A DNA stretch of 64,000 nt from NCBI GenBank assembly GCA_045541255.1, contig JAZQIU010000022.1, positions 1-64,000 of the forward strand. Reading direction: 5' to 3'. This document shows, piece after piece, positions 33,507 through 42,690 of this stretch (its first letter is position 1; each line of letters opens with the position of its first letter). A program made the position numbers and the translations under genes. The notes under the pieces are model-generated. The model was given only the letters and a program-made list of their open reading frames with translations. It was not told the DNA's origin and did no database searches. The DNA is from UMGS1124 sp045541255 (GTDB taxonomy: Bacteria > Bacillota_I > Bacilli_A > RF39 > UBA660).

Positions 33507-36500
33507 TAATATTGACTTGTGAATTTTTTAGTTCCTAAACTACGAGTCCAAGTATCACCTATTCCATTTGTACATGATACAGATACCCAATATAAATATG
33601 GGAAATTATAATTAGTATAATTAGTATGATTTGCAATATATTCTCTTTGAATATCTGCTTGAGCTCTAGTTAATGTATAATCAGTTACTACCCAATAAAA
33701 TCCAGGGGCAGATGGTGCTTCTTCTATTCTTCCAGTCCATCCTGCTGATTTGAACACATTTAATAATCCTTCCGCATTTCCATAAGGACCATGCCCTGTC
33801 ATAAGCATACAATAAGATTCAGTAATATTAGCATACAAATTAACTGTATTTGTAGGCATTTTATCTACCCATCCATCCCAAGAATTAAACTTGTGATAAA
33901 TGTCTAAAGCACTTTGAGCATCTAAATTTTCTGGTGTTGTATTATAAGCAACTTGTCTAGTAGCCCATAATGAACCTTCTACATAATAATTAACTGTGTA
34001 ATAGTTTACATTCCAATTAGCTTTATAGTTTCTATTTCCGATTGAACCTTTATTAACAGACACATTTTTAGATGCAGAACTTACATCAGTTCCAGTCCAT
34101 CCTGCGAAAGTATATCCTGTCTTAGTTGGTGTTGGTAATGTAAATGTATTTGTTTCAACATTATATTTTTGTACTAAAGATGAAACACTTCCACCATCTA
34201 AATCATAAGTAATTGTGTAATCAATAACTTTCCAATTTGCTGTGTAATTACGATCACCAATATTACCTTTATTAACTGATACAGATTTTGTTAAACCATT
34301 TAATCCAGTTCCACTCCAGCCTTCAAATGTATATCCTGTTCTTGTAGGAGTTGGTAATGTAAATGTATTTGATTCAATATTGTAAGATACAATTAATGAA
34401 CTAGCAGTTCCTCCGTTTAAATTATAAGTAATTTTATATTCTTGTACTTTCCAATTCGCTGTATAGTTTCTCTCACCAATACTTCCTTTTTCTATTGTTA
34501 AATTAATTTGAGGCACACTTCCATTAGAACCAGTCCATCCTGTAAAAATATAACCTGTTTTGATTGGAGTTTCTAAAGTAAATGTTTCAGTTTCAACATT
34601 ATATTTAGAAGGTAAATTTGCTGTTCCGCCATTTAAGTTATATTCTAATTTATAATCAATCACTTTCCATTTAGCAATTAACTCATGATTAGAATTAATT
34701 TTTAACGAAGTGTCTTCATTAATTAAAGTATCATTATAATACCAACCTTCAAATGTATATCCTGTTCTTGTTGGTGTCGGTAATATTCCATATTCACTAT
34801 CAAATGGTACATATACATTACTTATTAATACATTTCCGCCATTAGGATTTAAAGTAATATTATAACTATTTGCTTGCCAATTAGCTTTATATGTTCTATT
34901 ACCTGTACTACCTTTTTGAATTGTAACATCTAAAGTCTTTCTTATACCATTAGAACCAGTCCATCCAATAAAAGTATATCCTTCTCTTGTAGGATGCTCT
35001 AATACAAAAGTTTCTGTATCTACATAATATTCAATTACTTTTGTATCATTTTCCTTACCTCTATTAAAATCAAATGTAATAGTATATTTATCTTTGGTAA
35101 AATTTGCAACATAATTAACATTATCCTTTATTGTTGTAATTTCTGGAGTCCATCCTGTAAAAGTATGACCTTCCCATAATGAAGTTTTTGGTATTGTAGG
35201 TTTCTTTCCATATTCTACTGTTTGTTCTGATAATAGAATATCAAACATATCATAAAATTTAACAGTAAATTTCTTTGTTTCCCATTGAGCATATAAAATT
35301 ACTTCATCATTCAATACATTAGATAAATTCTTTATTTGCCCTCCATCTTTATATAAGACATCACCATCTTTTGTTAAAGACCAACCAATAAAGTTTTTAC
35401 CTTCATAAGTAAACATATTTTTAGTTAAAGTTCCTTCTTTATCATAAATATATTTACTATCTTCCATAGTTCCAATTCCACCGTTTGCATCATATTTAAC
35501 ATTATATGAATTTGGACTATAATTAGCTACTAAATTAATATCTCCAATCGTACCTTTTTCAATAGTATATTCTTTTATTAGACCGCCCGAGTTATTTATT
35601 TTCCATCCAATAAAAGTATATCCTTCTTTTTTAGGTGTTCCAATTGTAAATGTTTTAGATTCAATATTATAACTTTCAATTAAATTATTTAATTTACCAC
35701 CATTTAATTCATAAGTGATTTTATAATCATTAATCTTCCAATTTGCATAAATATTAACATCTGATGCTTTATCTAATATGTTATTTTCATTTACAACATT
35801 ACCATCTTTATCTTTCCATTCTACAAAAGTATATCCTTTTTTTTCAGGAATAACTAATTCTCCATAATTAGATAAAAATTCAACTTCTTTTGAATTATAA
35901 TTGTTTTCTGAATCAGCATTATATTTTATAAAATAATTATTAGGTTTATAATGTGCTGTCAATTTTATATCTCCAGTTGTACCTTGTTCTATTTTATATT
36001 TTTTTACCAATTCTTCGTCATTTGAATTTGACCAGCCTTCAAATGTATATCCTTCTTTAGTGGGTTCATCTATTTCAAAAGTTTCACTTTCAACATTATA
36101 TGTTTCAAATTTGTTTTCTAACAATCCACCATTCAATTCAAATGATATATTATAATTACTTATTTTGTAAGTCGCTTTATAAGTTATATCTTCACTAACT
36201 TTTTCTAATTCATTATCCCATTTATCAAAAACATAACCTGTTCTTGTAGGTTCAGGAATATTCTCTATAACACTATCATAAGTTAATGTTTGCTCTGATA
36301 AAACTGTTTCATCATAATCAACAAATGAAACCTTATATTCATTTACTTTCCATTTAGCATACAAAGTAATCTCATTATTTGAAAGATTTGTTTCATCAAA
36401 AACACTTTTACTATCATAAAATAAATCACCATCTTTTGTTAAAGACCATCCTTCAAAAGTATGACCATCTTTAGAAAATGTTTTTTCTGTTACTAAACAT

Positions 36501-37054
36501 TCTTTTCCTTTAATACAAGTAATCGCATCTACTTTACCATATCCACCATTAGCATCATATTTAACTAAATATTTTTCTACTTTCGGTTTTTGAGTATTTG
36601 GTTTGGATGGTTTGGTATTAACCTCTTGCTTTGGTTCTTCCTTTTCCTCTATCGGTGGTTCAGGAATTTGTTCCTCACCAATTGGTGTATTATCAATCAC
36701 TGGTATTTTGTCTTCTTTAGGATTTATAAAAAAGAACATTAATAATAGCAAAAGAAGTAAAAACAAGAAAAGAAGCAAAAAAGGAATACGACTTTTCAAA
36801 ATAATAAAATCATTATTATCAACTGAAATGTATCCCTTTTTCCATCCAAAATATTTTTCTTTATATCTATATTGTTCTTCATTATAACTTAAAATACCAT
36901 ACTTATCTGAATTAGTATTTTCATCATATTCTTTTAGAACTGTTGCTCCGACTAAATTACTATTTTCAATTTTCTTAAATTCTCTTTTAGTAATATAAGG
37001 AACATCTTTTTTATATTTAGAATTCTCTTGTTCAATTACTAAATATTTTTTCAT
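33506..37054 (-). CDS. Membrane-anchored surface protein with about 13 Listeria-Bacteroides repeats
   Basis: 1182 residues. About 90 cytoplasmic residues precede a membrane helix (FLLLFLFLLLLLLLMFFFI). A Pro/Glu/Lys linker leads to roughly thirteen repeats of the InlB B-repeat/Flg_new type (PF09479): for example TYNLNGGTA, then FTLPTPTRTGYTFEGW, then NRNYTANW. The last 110 residues form a separate domain (CMLMTGHGPYGNAEGLLNVF) faintly like SPOR. No LPXTG. The N-in topology presents the repeats outside; a role in donor-recipient contact is likely but inferred. Confidence 0.82.
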   Translation of the reverse strand: MKKYLVIEQENSKYKKDVPYITKREFKKIENSNLVGATVLKEYDENTNSDKYGILSYNEEQYRYKEKYFGWKKGYISVDNNDFIILKSRIPFLLLFLFLLLLLLLMFFFINPKEDKIPVIDNTPIGEEQIPEPPIEEKEEPKQEVNTKPSKPNTQKPKVEKYLVKYDANGGYGKVDAITCIKGKECLVTEKTFSKDGHTFEGWSLTKDGDLFYDSKSVFDETNLSNNEITLYAKWKVNEYKVSFVDYDETVLSEQTLTYDSVIENIPEPTRTGYVFDKWDNELEKVSEDITYKATYKISNYNISFELNGGLLENKFETYNVESETFEIDEPTKEGYTFEGWSNSNDEELVKKYKIEQGTTGDIKLTAHYKPNNYFIKYNADSENNYNSKEVEFLSNYGELVIPEKKGYTFVEWKDKDGNVVNENNILDKASDVNIYANWKINDYKITYELNGGKLNNLIESYNIESKTFTIGTPKKEGYTFIGWKINNSGGLIKEYTIEKGTIGDINLVANYSPNSYNVKYDANGGIGTMEDSKYIYDKEGTLTKNMFTYEGKNFIGWSLTKDGDVLYKDGGQIKNLSNVLNDEVILYAQWETKKFTVKFYDMFDILLSEQTVEYGKKPTIPKTSLWEGHTFTGWTPEITTIKDNVNYVANFTKDKYTITFDFNRGKENDTKVIEYYVDTETFVLEHPTREGYTFIGWTGSNGIRKTLDVTIQKGSTGNRTYKANWQANSYNITLNPNGGNVLISNVYVPFDSEYGILPTPTRTGYTFEGWYYNDTLINEDTSLKINSNHELIAKWKVIDYKLEYNLNGGTANLPSKYNVETETFTLETPIKTGYIFTGWTGSNGSVPQINLTIEKGSIGERNYTANWKVQEYKITYNLNGGTASSLIVSYNIESNTFTLPTPTRTGYTFEGWSGTGLNGLTKSVSVNKGNIGDRNYTANWKVIDYTITYDLDGGSVSSLVQKYNVETNTFTLPTPTKTGYTFAGWTGTDVSSASKNVSVNKGSIGNRNYKANWNVNYYTVNYYVEGSLWATRQVAYNTTPENLDAQSALDIYHKFNSWDGWVDKMPTNTVNLYANITESYCMLMTGHGPYGNAEGLLNVFKSAGWTGRIEEAPSAPGFYWVVTDYTLTRAQADIQREYIANHTNYTNYNFPYLYWVSVSCTNGIGDTWTRSLGTKKFTSQY

Positions 37055-37063
37055 TTGTTCCTC

Positions 37064-40000
37064 CTATCTTTTATTCTTTTTCTTTTTACAAAGCAATATA
37101 GTTCCAACTAATAATCCAACAATAGATAAAGATCCGACTATAATATATACATTAGCATCTACATCATAAGCAGTTTGAATAACTGGTAATAGATAGTTTT
37201 GATATACAATGCTGTAAGTAAGTTCTTCATCAGTTTCTACTAATTCATCATTAACATATAAACCTTCACTATTTAAAACTACTTTTACAACTTCATCAGA
37301 AAGTGAATAGCCTAATGGTGCGGATGCCTCTTTTACAAACCAAGTGCCAAATTTAATATCAATTAAAGCAGTTCCTGTTTCTTGATCTGCATAGAAAGTA
37401 TCTACAACATTTTCACATTCAGCGTCAGTACATAAATTAAATGAGAAATCCTTACTAATAATGTTTTCCATTGATAAACTATCTACTTTATTAACTAAAA
37501 TATAATTTTTAATTGCTTCATTATAAATTGTATTAGATGTTTCTACTTTTTCTTTGTTTTGTCCTTGATATTTTGTATTTATAGAAATAATATCTTCACT
37601 ACCATAATATCCTTCTAAACTTTCTATTTCTTTTACTTCAAAATAAGTTTCATCATCAAATGATAGAGGTAAATCAGCATTGAATATTACTTTACCATCT
37701 TTATCACTTATAGCTGTTTCAATTAAAGTACCAGCCTCGATTAATACATTTCTATTAACAGATCTAGGCATTGGTTCTCTATACTGTCTTAATATATCTT
37801 TTGTGGCATATAAACCAAAAACAACACCTTCTAATGGTGTTTCATCGTCTTTATCTAATTTAGTAATATCCAATTCAACTTTTTGTCTTTCGTTTGTAAT
37901 TGATAATGTTTCAATAATAACTTCTGTTTCATTATCTTTAAATGTTAAATCAATATCATATTTATTTTTATCTAAAATCATTCCATTAGGAGCTGAGGTT
38001 TCGTACACGGTGTAAGAGCCTAGTGGCAATTCAGAAGAGAAATTTTCACAACTATAATCTTGAGTTGTAATTGTATCAACGACAGTTCCTTTTGCAAATA
38101 AAATTGAACCATCAGCAGGATCAATTATATCTTCTCTAGCTTCTATTTCAACTGTCATACCTCCAAGACATACTTTGTTATAATCAAAAGTATAACTTCC
38201 ATCTTCATTTTGAGTTACACCAGTTAATACTTCACCTTGTTTCTCAACATTGATAATTCCTTTTACTGGTTCATCATACATTACAACAGTAGTAATAGCA
38301 TCTCCGTCAGGATCAGTTTCTATGATGTTAGAATTAGTTACTTTAAATTCTACACCTTCATTATTCATTAAATATAAATTTGGCGATTTGATTTCAATTA
38401 ACTTATATGAACCTGCTTTTACTTCTAAAGGAAGAACAAATTCTCCAGATTCATTAGTAGTCCATTCCTCTAATGTTTTATCACCAACTTTTTGTTTTAA
38501 TGTTTCATTTGTACTTAAATCTAAAATTTTAAATGTTGTATTTGACAATGTTATTGTATTATCAGTTTCAGCATCTTTCTTCACTAATCTAACATAAGAC
38601 ATAAATATCTTATTATTAACAATATATTTTATTGTATCTTGATTTTCTCTTGAAACAGTAAATGTCCATTCATCCTTTACCATTTCTAAATCCATTTGTC
38701 CTTTGACTTGTTTAATAACAAAATTTCCGTAAGCAAGGTCTTTAGATTTTGCATATCCATTTTTATTAGTAGTTAAATAATCATACTCTTTATTTGTAAA
38801 TTCAGTTCTGTGTTCCCATGCTTTTTCGATAGTACCATATTTATCTACATATTTTTTTGCTACTACCATAAATTCAGCACCTTGTTCTTTTTCAACTACA
38901 CCACTGTCTTCATCTCCACTTGTAATTACTTTTTCAATTTCAAAATTACCAGTAATTACTTTTTCTGATACAGTTGTTTTTGCGGTTACTGTTTTTACTG
39001 ATTGTCCTTCATATTCTAAATTTATTGGATAGGTATTTGTATCTAGTTTGTATCCTTCTCCTGCTGTTATTTCTTTCCAAATGTAAGAACCTAGATATAA
39101 ATCTTCAACTAATCCTTCACCATTTTCAATTCTAACTCTTGCAACTTCTTCTCCTGCTTTATAAATAATTGAAGCATCCGCTGGATCTAAAATTGTTTCA
39201 TTAGCATACAATCCATAAATTGCTCCATCCAAACTTGCTTCATTTTGAGCAACAGTTGAATCATAATCAATCTTTTGAATTTTAGCACTACCAGTTACTC
39301 TTTCATTTTTTAAATTTAAGGTAATACTTCCACTACCAGTTAATGAATCACTAACAGTCTTGTTATTATCATCTAACCAATATTTTGTTTTTGTTTGAGT
39401 TTCTACTACACTATATCTATGAGTTTGTGATGCTAGTGCATTTGCATTTCGTTGTGCTTCTGCATCAGCTGAAGCCTGTGCATCTAACTTATATTTATAT
39501 GCACCTTTATCTATTACTTCTTGTTTTCCTTCGTCATCAAGTTCATCATAATTTGTACAATATTCTTTTTCTTCTGATGTTGAAGTAAATGTTGTTGTTG
39601 ATGTTGCTTTTGCATAACCATCTTCTCCTGTTGTTCCTGTCGCAAATTTTACACCATCTCTATAAAAATCAACTGTTACTCCTGATAAAGGTTTACCAGT
39701 TTCATTATCTATTTTATGAAAAGCAACTTCTACTTTTTCATCAGCAGATTTTTCTGATGATAACTTATCATATTCAGGTTCAACTTGTGTCAATCTAAAT
39801 ACTGAAATATAATCATTACCATTTACCCATGATGGAGCTGCCAAAAGCATAATACCACTATTATTATTTGTATTACTCATAGCAGTAGCGTTTGTATTAA
39901 AATTTACATCTGTTGCATATACAGAATCATAAATTCCCCTTGTTCCTGCACCATAACTAGCAATAGTATTTCCGTAAATGTGCATAAAGGATACATGACC

Positions 40001-40465
40001 ATTACCATCTGGATTTGCCTTATCTTGAATTCTTTCTATAATAAGATCTCCATTTTTAAATAGATGTGCATTTGCTTCTATATCTTTCTTATATCCTTGC
40101 CAAACTAATACAGCATCTTCAGGATGGTTCATTGCATTTCGATACATTGCATCTGGAGCATATCTTGCACCAGTTCCTTCTGGTTGTACTTTATCAATAT
40201 CATAAGGATGAATTCCAACGATAGATTCACCTATTCCTAACTTATTTAATGTTCTAGTAACAAATCCAGTACAAGTACCAATTTCCCAATAACCCCAATC
40301 TGAATAAGTTTGAGCTGTTTCAATAATTTTATCACCATCAACTGTTGCTAACGCATGAGCTTCAGGTAATTTAAAAGGTATTCCTGTAAACGACGATAAA
40401 AATACTCCTATAACCATAAAAATACTACAAGTCTTTTGAAAAATCCTTTTTAAATTTTTCTTCAC
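37064..40465 (-). CDS. SpaA/Cna-B repeat surface protein with NlpC/P60-like domain
   Basis: 1133 residues, GTG start after AAAGGAGATTAAGA. A signal peptide (about 1-38) is followed by a domain at about 40-230 with IGTCTGFVTRTLNKLG and GNGHVSFMHIYGN, the Cys and His layout of NlpC/P60-like hydrolases. Then come about seven SpaA/Cna-B domains (VEVAFHKIDNETGKPLSGV, AKIQKIDYDST, LDITKLDKDDETPLEGVVFG), which often form Lys-Asn isopeptide bonds. A C-terminal helix ends KKKKNKR. LLPVIQTAYD precedes the helix in place of LPXTG. It resembles the CD1107-type protein of Tn1549-like elements. Confidence 0.85.
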   Translation of the reverse strand: MKKNLKRIFQKTCSIFMVIGVFLSSFTGIPFKLPEAHALATVDGDKIIETAQTYSDWGYWEIGTCTGFVTRTLNKLGIGESIVGIHPYDIDKVQPEGTGARYAPDAMYRNAMNHPEDAVLVWQGYKKDIEANAHLFKNGDLIIERIQDKANPDGNGHVSFMHIYGNTIASYGAGTRGIYDSVYATDVNFNTNATAMSNTNNNSGIMLLAAPSWVNGNDYISVFRLTQVEPEYDKLSSEKSADEKVEVAFHKIDNETGKPLSGVTVDFYRDGVKFATGTTGEDGYAKATSTTTFTSTSEEKEYCTNYDELDDEGKQEVIDKGAYKYKLDAQASADAEAQRNANALASQTHRYSVVETQTKTKYWLDDNNKTVSDSLTGSGSITLNLKNERVTGSAKIQKIDYDSTVAQNEASLDGAIYGLYANETILDPADASIIYKAGEEVARVRIENGEGLVEDLYLGSYIWKEITAGEGYKLDTNTYPINLEYEGQSVKTVTAKTTVSEKVITGNFEIEKVITSGDEDSGVVEKEQGAEFMVVAKKYVDKYGTIEKAWEHRTEFTNKEYDYLTTNKNGYAKSKDLAYGNFVIKQVKGQMDLEMVKDEWTFTVSRENQDTIKYIVNNKIFMSYVRLVKKDAETDNTITLSNTTFKILDLSTNETLKQKVGDKTLEEWTTNESGEFVLPLEVKAGSYKLIEIKSPNLYLMNNEGVEFKVTNSNIIETDPDGDAITTVVMYDEPVKGIINVEKQGEVLTGVTQNEDGSYTFDYNKVCLGGMTVEIEAREDIIDPADGSILFAKGTVVDTITTQDYSCENFSSELPLGSYTVYETSAPNGMILDKNKYDIDLTFKDNETEVIIETLSITNERQKVELDITKLDKDDETPLEGVVFGLYATKDILRQYREPMPRSVNRNVLIEAGTLIETAISDKDGKVIFNADLPLSFDDETYFEVKEIESLEGYYGSEDIISINTKYQGQNKEKVETSNTIYNEAIKNYILVNKVDSLSMENIISKDFSFNLCTDAECENVVDTFYADQETGTALIDIKFGTWFVKEASAPLGYSLSDEVVKVVLNSEGLYVNDELVETDEELTYSIVYQNYLLPVIQTAYDVDANVYIIVGSLSIVGLLVGTILLCKKKKNKR

Positions 40466-40571
40466 TCTTAATCTCCTTTCAACTATATACGACTCGTAAA
40501 ACTAAAAATACTTTTAAGACTATTCTTTATATTTTATTCGATCGTTCCTCCTTCCTTTTTAATCCATAATA

Positions 40572-40646
40572 TATAGATAAATTTTTAAACATCAAAAAAG
40601 AGAAATAAAGTTATTTCTCTTGCCTTTTCATTATAATTTATCTATA
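40572..40646. repeat. Inverted repeat enclosing the leader terminator
   Basis: TATAGATAAATT at 40572-40583 and its perfect complement AATTTATCTATA at 40635-40646 flank the terminator hairpin. In RNA the arms would form an outer stem around it; in DNA they could be paired operator half-sites just downstream of the -10 box. Confidence 0.6.
40594..40619 (-). terminator. Leader terminator (attenuator) ahead of the surface-protein/T4SS operon
   Basis: Minus-strand GAGAAATAA-CT-TTATTTCTC is a perfect 9-bp stem followed by TTTTTTG. It lies between the promoter at 40652 and the first gene (40465), so it would abort transcription unless bypassed. Confidence 0.65.
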
Positions 40647-40651
40647 TTACC

Positions 40652-40680
40652 ATAATAGCACATTTTAAGCGGAAGGTAAA
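40652..40680 (-). promoter_or_regulatory. Promoter of the conjugation operon
   Basis: -35 TTTACC (40680-40675), 17-base spacer, -10 TATTAT (40657-40652) preceded by TG. The start site would be near 40645, giving a leader of about 180 nt. No other good promoter is seen upstream of the surface-protein genes. Confidence 0.55.
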
Positions 40681-40793
40681 CGGAAATTCAAAAAAATTTA
40701 ACATCAATTTTTCCCTTATTTTATAAGGGTTTGCGAGTTTCTTAAAAAAATATTTTTTTTCAATTTTTTAAAAAGTCGAAAAATTTATATTTT

Positions 40794-41702
40794 CTAGTTA
40801 TTTTCTTCATTGTACATTCTTGCTTTAGAATCTTTTTGCATCTCGTATCCATACTCAAATATGTAAGACATACTAAATATAATTAAAATTTCTAATATAC
40901 TCATCAATTCAAATGGACTATTTCCATCAGATAGTCCTAGTAATGAATTAAATATTACTCCTGATATTGGTGTTATTATAATTAATGCAATCATTAAATA
41001 TGAAATCTTTTTTATAAAAGTTACATTATCCAAAGTAAATGGTGTATTATTATTTTTTATATTATTGAATAACTTCTCAACATAACTTAATATAACTATC
41101 ATGATAAAAATATCTACTAATAAAAATACAAGTCCTGCTTCAATATATCCAATTATTTTTACATTAGAATTAGTATTAAACATTTCAATAACATCATAAT
41201 CTTCATCTTCAATATCAAATTCACCAACAATAATATCATAAATTTCAATTTTATTTTCATCTATTATTTTGATATTTTCCGTTTTAAATCCTATTTCATT
41301 ATTCTTGATTTCAACATTATTAATTACATAAGGAACTAATATCATTGCTAATATAATAAATGGTATTGCAACCTTTAAAACAATTGCACCAATTTTTCCT
41401 ATCATACTAATTACATTACTTAATGTTTTAACTTCTTTTTGTTTCTTTTCATTAAACTTAACAACATTCATAATAATCTCTTCATCTAATGAAGAAATAT
41501 CTGTCATATCAGTATGAACAAGATCATTCAATTTACAATTAAATATTTTACATAATTCTAAAATATTATTCATTTCTGGATATGATTCGCCATTCTCCCA
41601 TTTTGATACTGATTGTCTTGTTACATTTACTTTTTCTGCTAATTGTTCTTGCGACATTTTTTTATTTTTTCTTATTTGTCTTAAATTATCTCCAAACTTC
41701 AT
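40794..41702 (-). CDS. XRE-family HTH protein with DUF2975-like membrane domain
   Basis: 302 residues from ATG at 41702 (MKFGDNLRQIRKNKK) with GAAAGGAG upstream; the 24-residue extension to 41771 is rejected. The HTH is at about residues 5-58 (MSQEQLAEKVNVTRQSVSKWE). Four membrane helices follow, in the pattern of DUF2975 proteins. It is probably a chromosomal regulator just beyond the element. An inverted repeat AGTTGCA-n9-TGCAACT lies upstream. Confidence 0.78.
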   Translation of the reverse strand: MKFGDNLRQIRKNKKMSQEQLAEKVNVTRQSVSKWENGESYPEMNNILELCKIFNCKLNDLVHTDMTDISSLDEEIIMNVVKFNEKKQKEVKTLSNVISMIGKIGAIVLKVAIPFIILAMILVPYVINNVEIKNNEIGFKTENIKIIDENKIEIYDIIVGEFDIEDEDYDVIEMFNTNSNVKIIGYIEAGLVFLLVDIFIMIVILSYVEKLFNNIKNNNTPFTLDNVTFIKKISYLMIALIIITPISGVIFNSLLGLSDGNSPFELMSILEILIIFSMSYIFEYGYEMQKDSKARMYNEENN

Positions 41703-41763
41703 TAGATTAACTCCTTTCGTATATAAGTTTAATATTTTATATGTTTTTTTTACATCAATTTTC

Positions 41764-41786
41764 AGTTGCATTTCATTTTTGCAACT
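41764..41786. promoter_or_regulatory. Inverted repeat upstream of the XRE/DUF2975 gene
   Basis: AGTTGCA and TGCAACT, separated by nine bases, about 60 bp before the start codon. This is a typical position and symmetry for autoregulation by an XRE dimer; binding is not shown. Confidence 0.45.
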
Positions 41787-41814
41787 CTAAATTTACATTA
41801 ATATTATAACATAA

Positions 41815-41847
41815 GAAAAGCAAATCTTTTTATAAGATCTGCTTTTA
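41815..41847 (-). terminator. Terminator after the thioredoxin-like gene
   Basis: The stem AGCAGATCTT / AAGATTTGCT (minus strand, one wobble) with a five-base loop is followed by TTTTCTT. The stem sequence nearly equals those at 1435 and 2934. Confidence 0.7.
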
Positions 41848-41895
41848 TATTTTTTATATTTAAAAATCATAAAAATATGATTTATTATACTACTA

Positions 41896-42138
41896 TTAAC
41901 TTGCTTTAACTTCAATTAATTTGCCAATTTCTCTTTCTGATAAAACTTTACCTTGGCAAATTACATTACCATCTATTACTAATCCAGGAACATTCTTTAT
42001 ATTATATTTTTTTATAGTATTAGGAGTGTCATTTTTTTCAACTGTTGCATCTGGATTATACTTCTCAATAGCTCTACTAGCCATTTTATATAACTGCATT
42101 CCGTTCTTACATTTACTTCCAACTATTTCTATTTTTAT
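41896..42138 (-). CDS. Monothiol thioredoxin-like protein, probable ATA start
   Basis: 80 residues if read from ATA at 42138: (M)KIEIVGSKCKNGMQLY, which aligns position for position with the paralogue at 54365 (MIVEIVGSDCEKGLVLY). The first ATG (42099) would remove the active-site Cys. AAGGTG lies seven bases before the ATA. The fold is thioredoxin_3-like (TM0996 family), with NVPGLVIDG holding the cis-Pro. Only one Cys remains of the usual CxxC. It is probably a thiol-redox or thiolation protein. Confidence 0.75.
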   Translation of the reverse strand: MKIEIVGSKCKNGMQLYKMASRAIEKYNPDATVEKNDTPNTIKKYNIKNVPGLVIDGNVICQGKVLSEREIGKLIEVKAS

Positions 42139-42280
42139 ATAACTTCACCTTCCTTTCCTTAATTTATTAATTCAAATATTAATCTAATTTTAAATAACAT
42201 CACCTCATCTTTCTATAATTCATTCTATCATCCAATAATTAATTATTTATTATAAAATAATTAAGAATTATTAATAAAAA

Positions 42281-42312
42281 AAATAGTATGAATTTAGGCA
42301 GTCATACTATTT
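42281..42312 (-). terminator. Terminator overlapping the end of the cold-shock gene
   Basis: AAATAGTATGA / TCATACTATTT (minus strand) with a loop of about ten bases is followed by TTTTTATT. Its 5' arm lies in the last codons (QNSM) of the gene. Confidence 0.65.
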
Positions 42313-42542
42313 TGATTGTATCTTGCATAGCTTGCTTTTTTTATAACATTCACATCTAATGCTTTATTCTTTTCTTCATCATACAAAAACTCAACTATAT
42401 CGTTCTCGTATAAGTTTTTATATCCATCAGATTTAATATCAGTATAATGAACATAAATGTCTTTATCCATTTTTTCATTATTTATAAAACCATATCCGAG
42501 TTTACTATTAAACCAACGAACTTTTCCTTTTAAAGATTTCAT
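42294..42542 (-). CDS. Cold-shock-domain protein
   Basis: 82 residues from ATG at 42542 (AGGAGG nine bases upstream). KGKVRWFNSKLGYGFI and DIYVHYTDI are the RNP1 and RNP2 regions of the cold-shock domain; RNP1 differs from the usual KGFGFI and RNP2 has Tyr for Phe. It has an unusual C-terminal extension (SYARYNQNSMTA). It should bind single-stranded RNA or DNA. Confidence 0.85.
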   Translation of the reverse strand: MKSLKGKVRWFNSKLGYGFINNEKMDKDIYVHYTDIKSDGYKNLYENDIVEFLYDEEKNKALDVNVIKKASYARYNQNSMTA

Positions 42543-42665
42543 ATACATCATCCTCCTAGTAATTATATATTACAATCTTTTTATTAAGTTTTTTTAATAA
42601 TTTAATTAAAAATTATTAAATTAATTATATTAGAAGTTAGATTATTTTTAACCTATAAAATATGG

Positions 42666-42671
42666 TATAAT
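42666..42671 (+). promoter_or_regulatory. -10 box of the plus-strand acyltransferase gene
   Basis: TATAAT at 42666-42671 is preceded by TATGG (TG extension). A start near 42678 would leave a very short leader before the SD AGAGG. Confidence 0.6.
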
Positions 42672-42690
42672 GTAATAGAGGTTGATAGCT

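Larger units (their letters stand above)
40466..40793. other. 328-bp intergenic control region of the conjugation operon
   Basis: No gene is seen. It holds a promoter (40652-40680), a leader terminator (40594-40619), an outer inverted repeat (40572-40646) and a hairpin CCCTTAT-TTT-ATAAGGG (40713-40729) without a T-run. The right end of the element probably lies between 40680 and 40794. Confidence 0.6.

Noticed and set aside
33506..37054. Tandem DNA repeats suggesting recombination hot spots
   Set aside because: The repeats are conserved at protein level but diverged in DNA; long exact nucleotide repeats were not noticed.
39385..39798. Two adjacent plus-strand Leu-rich ORFs
   Set aside because: They are antisense shadows of the SpaA-like gene; the Leu/His runs come from reverse reading of its codons.
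40713..40729. Hairpin CCCTTAT-TTT-ATAAGGG as an attachment site
   Set aside because: No matching copy was found at the other side in the window, so an att role cannot be supported.
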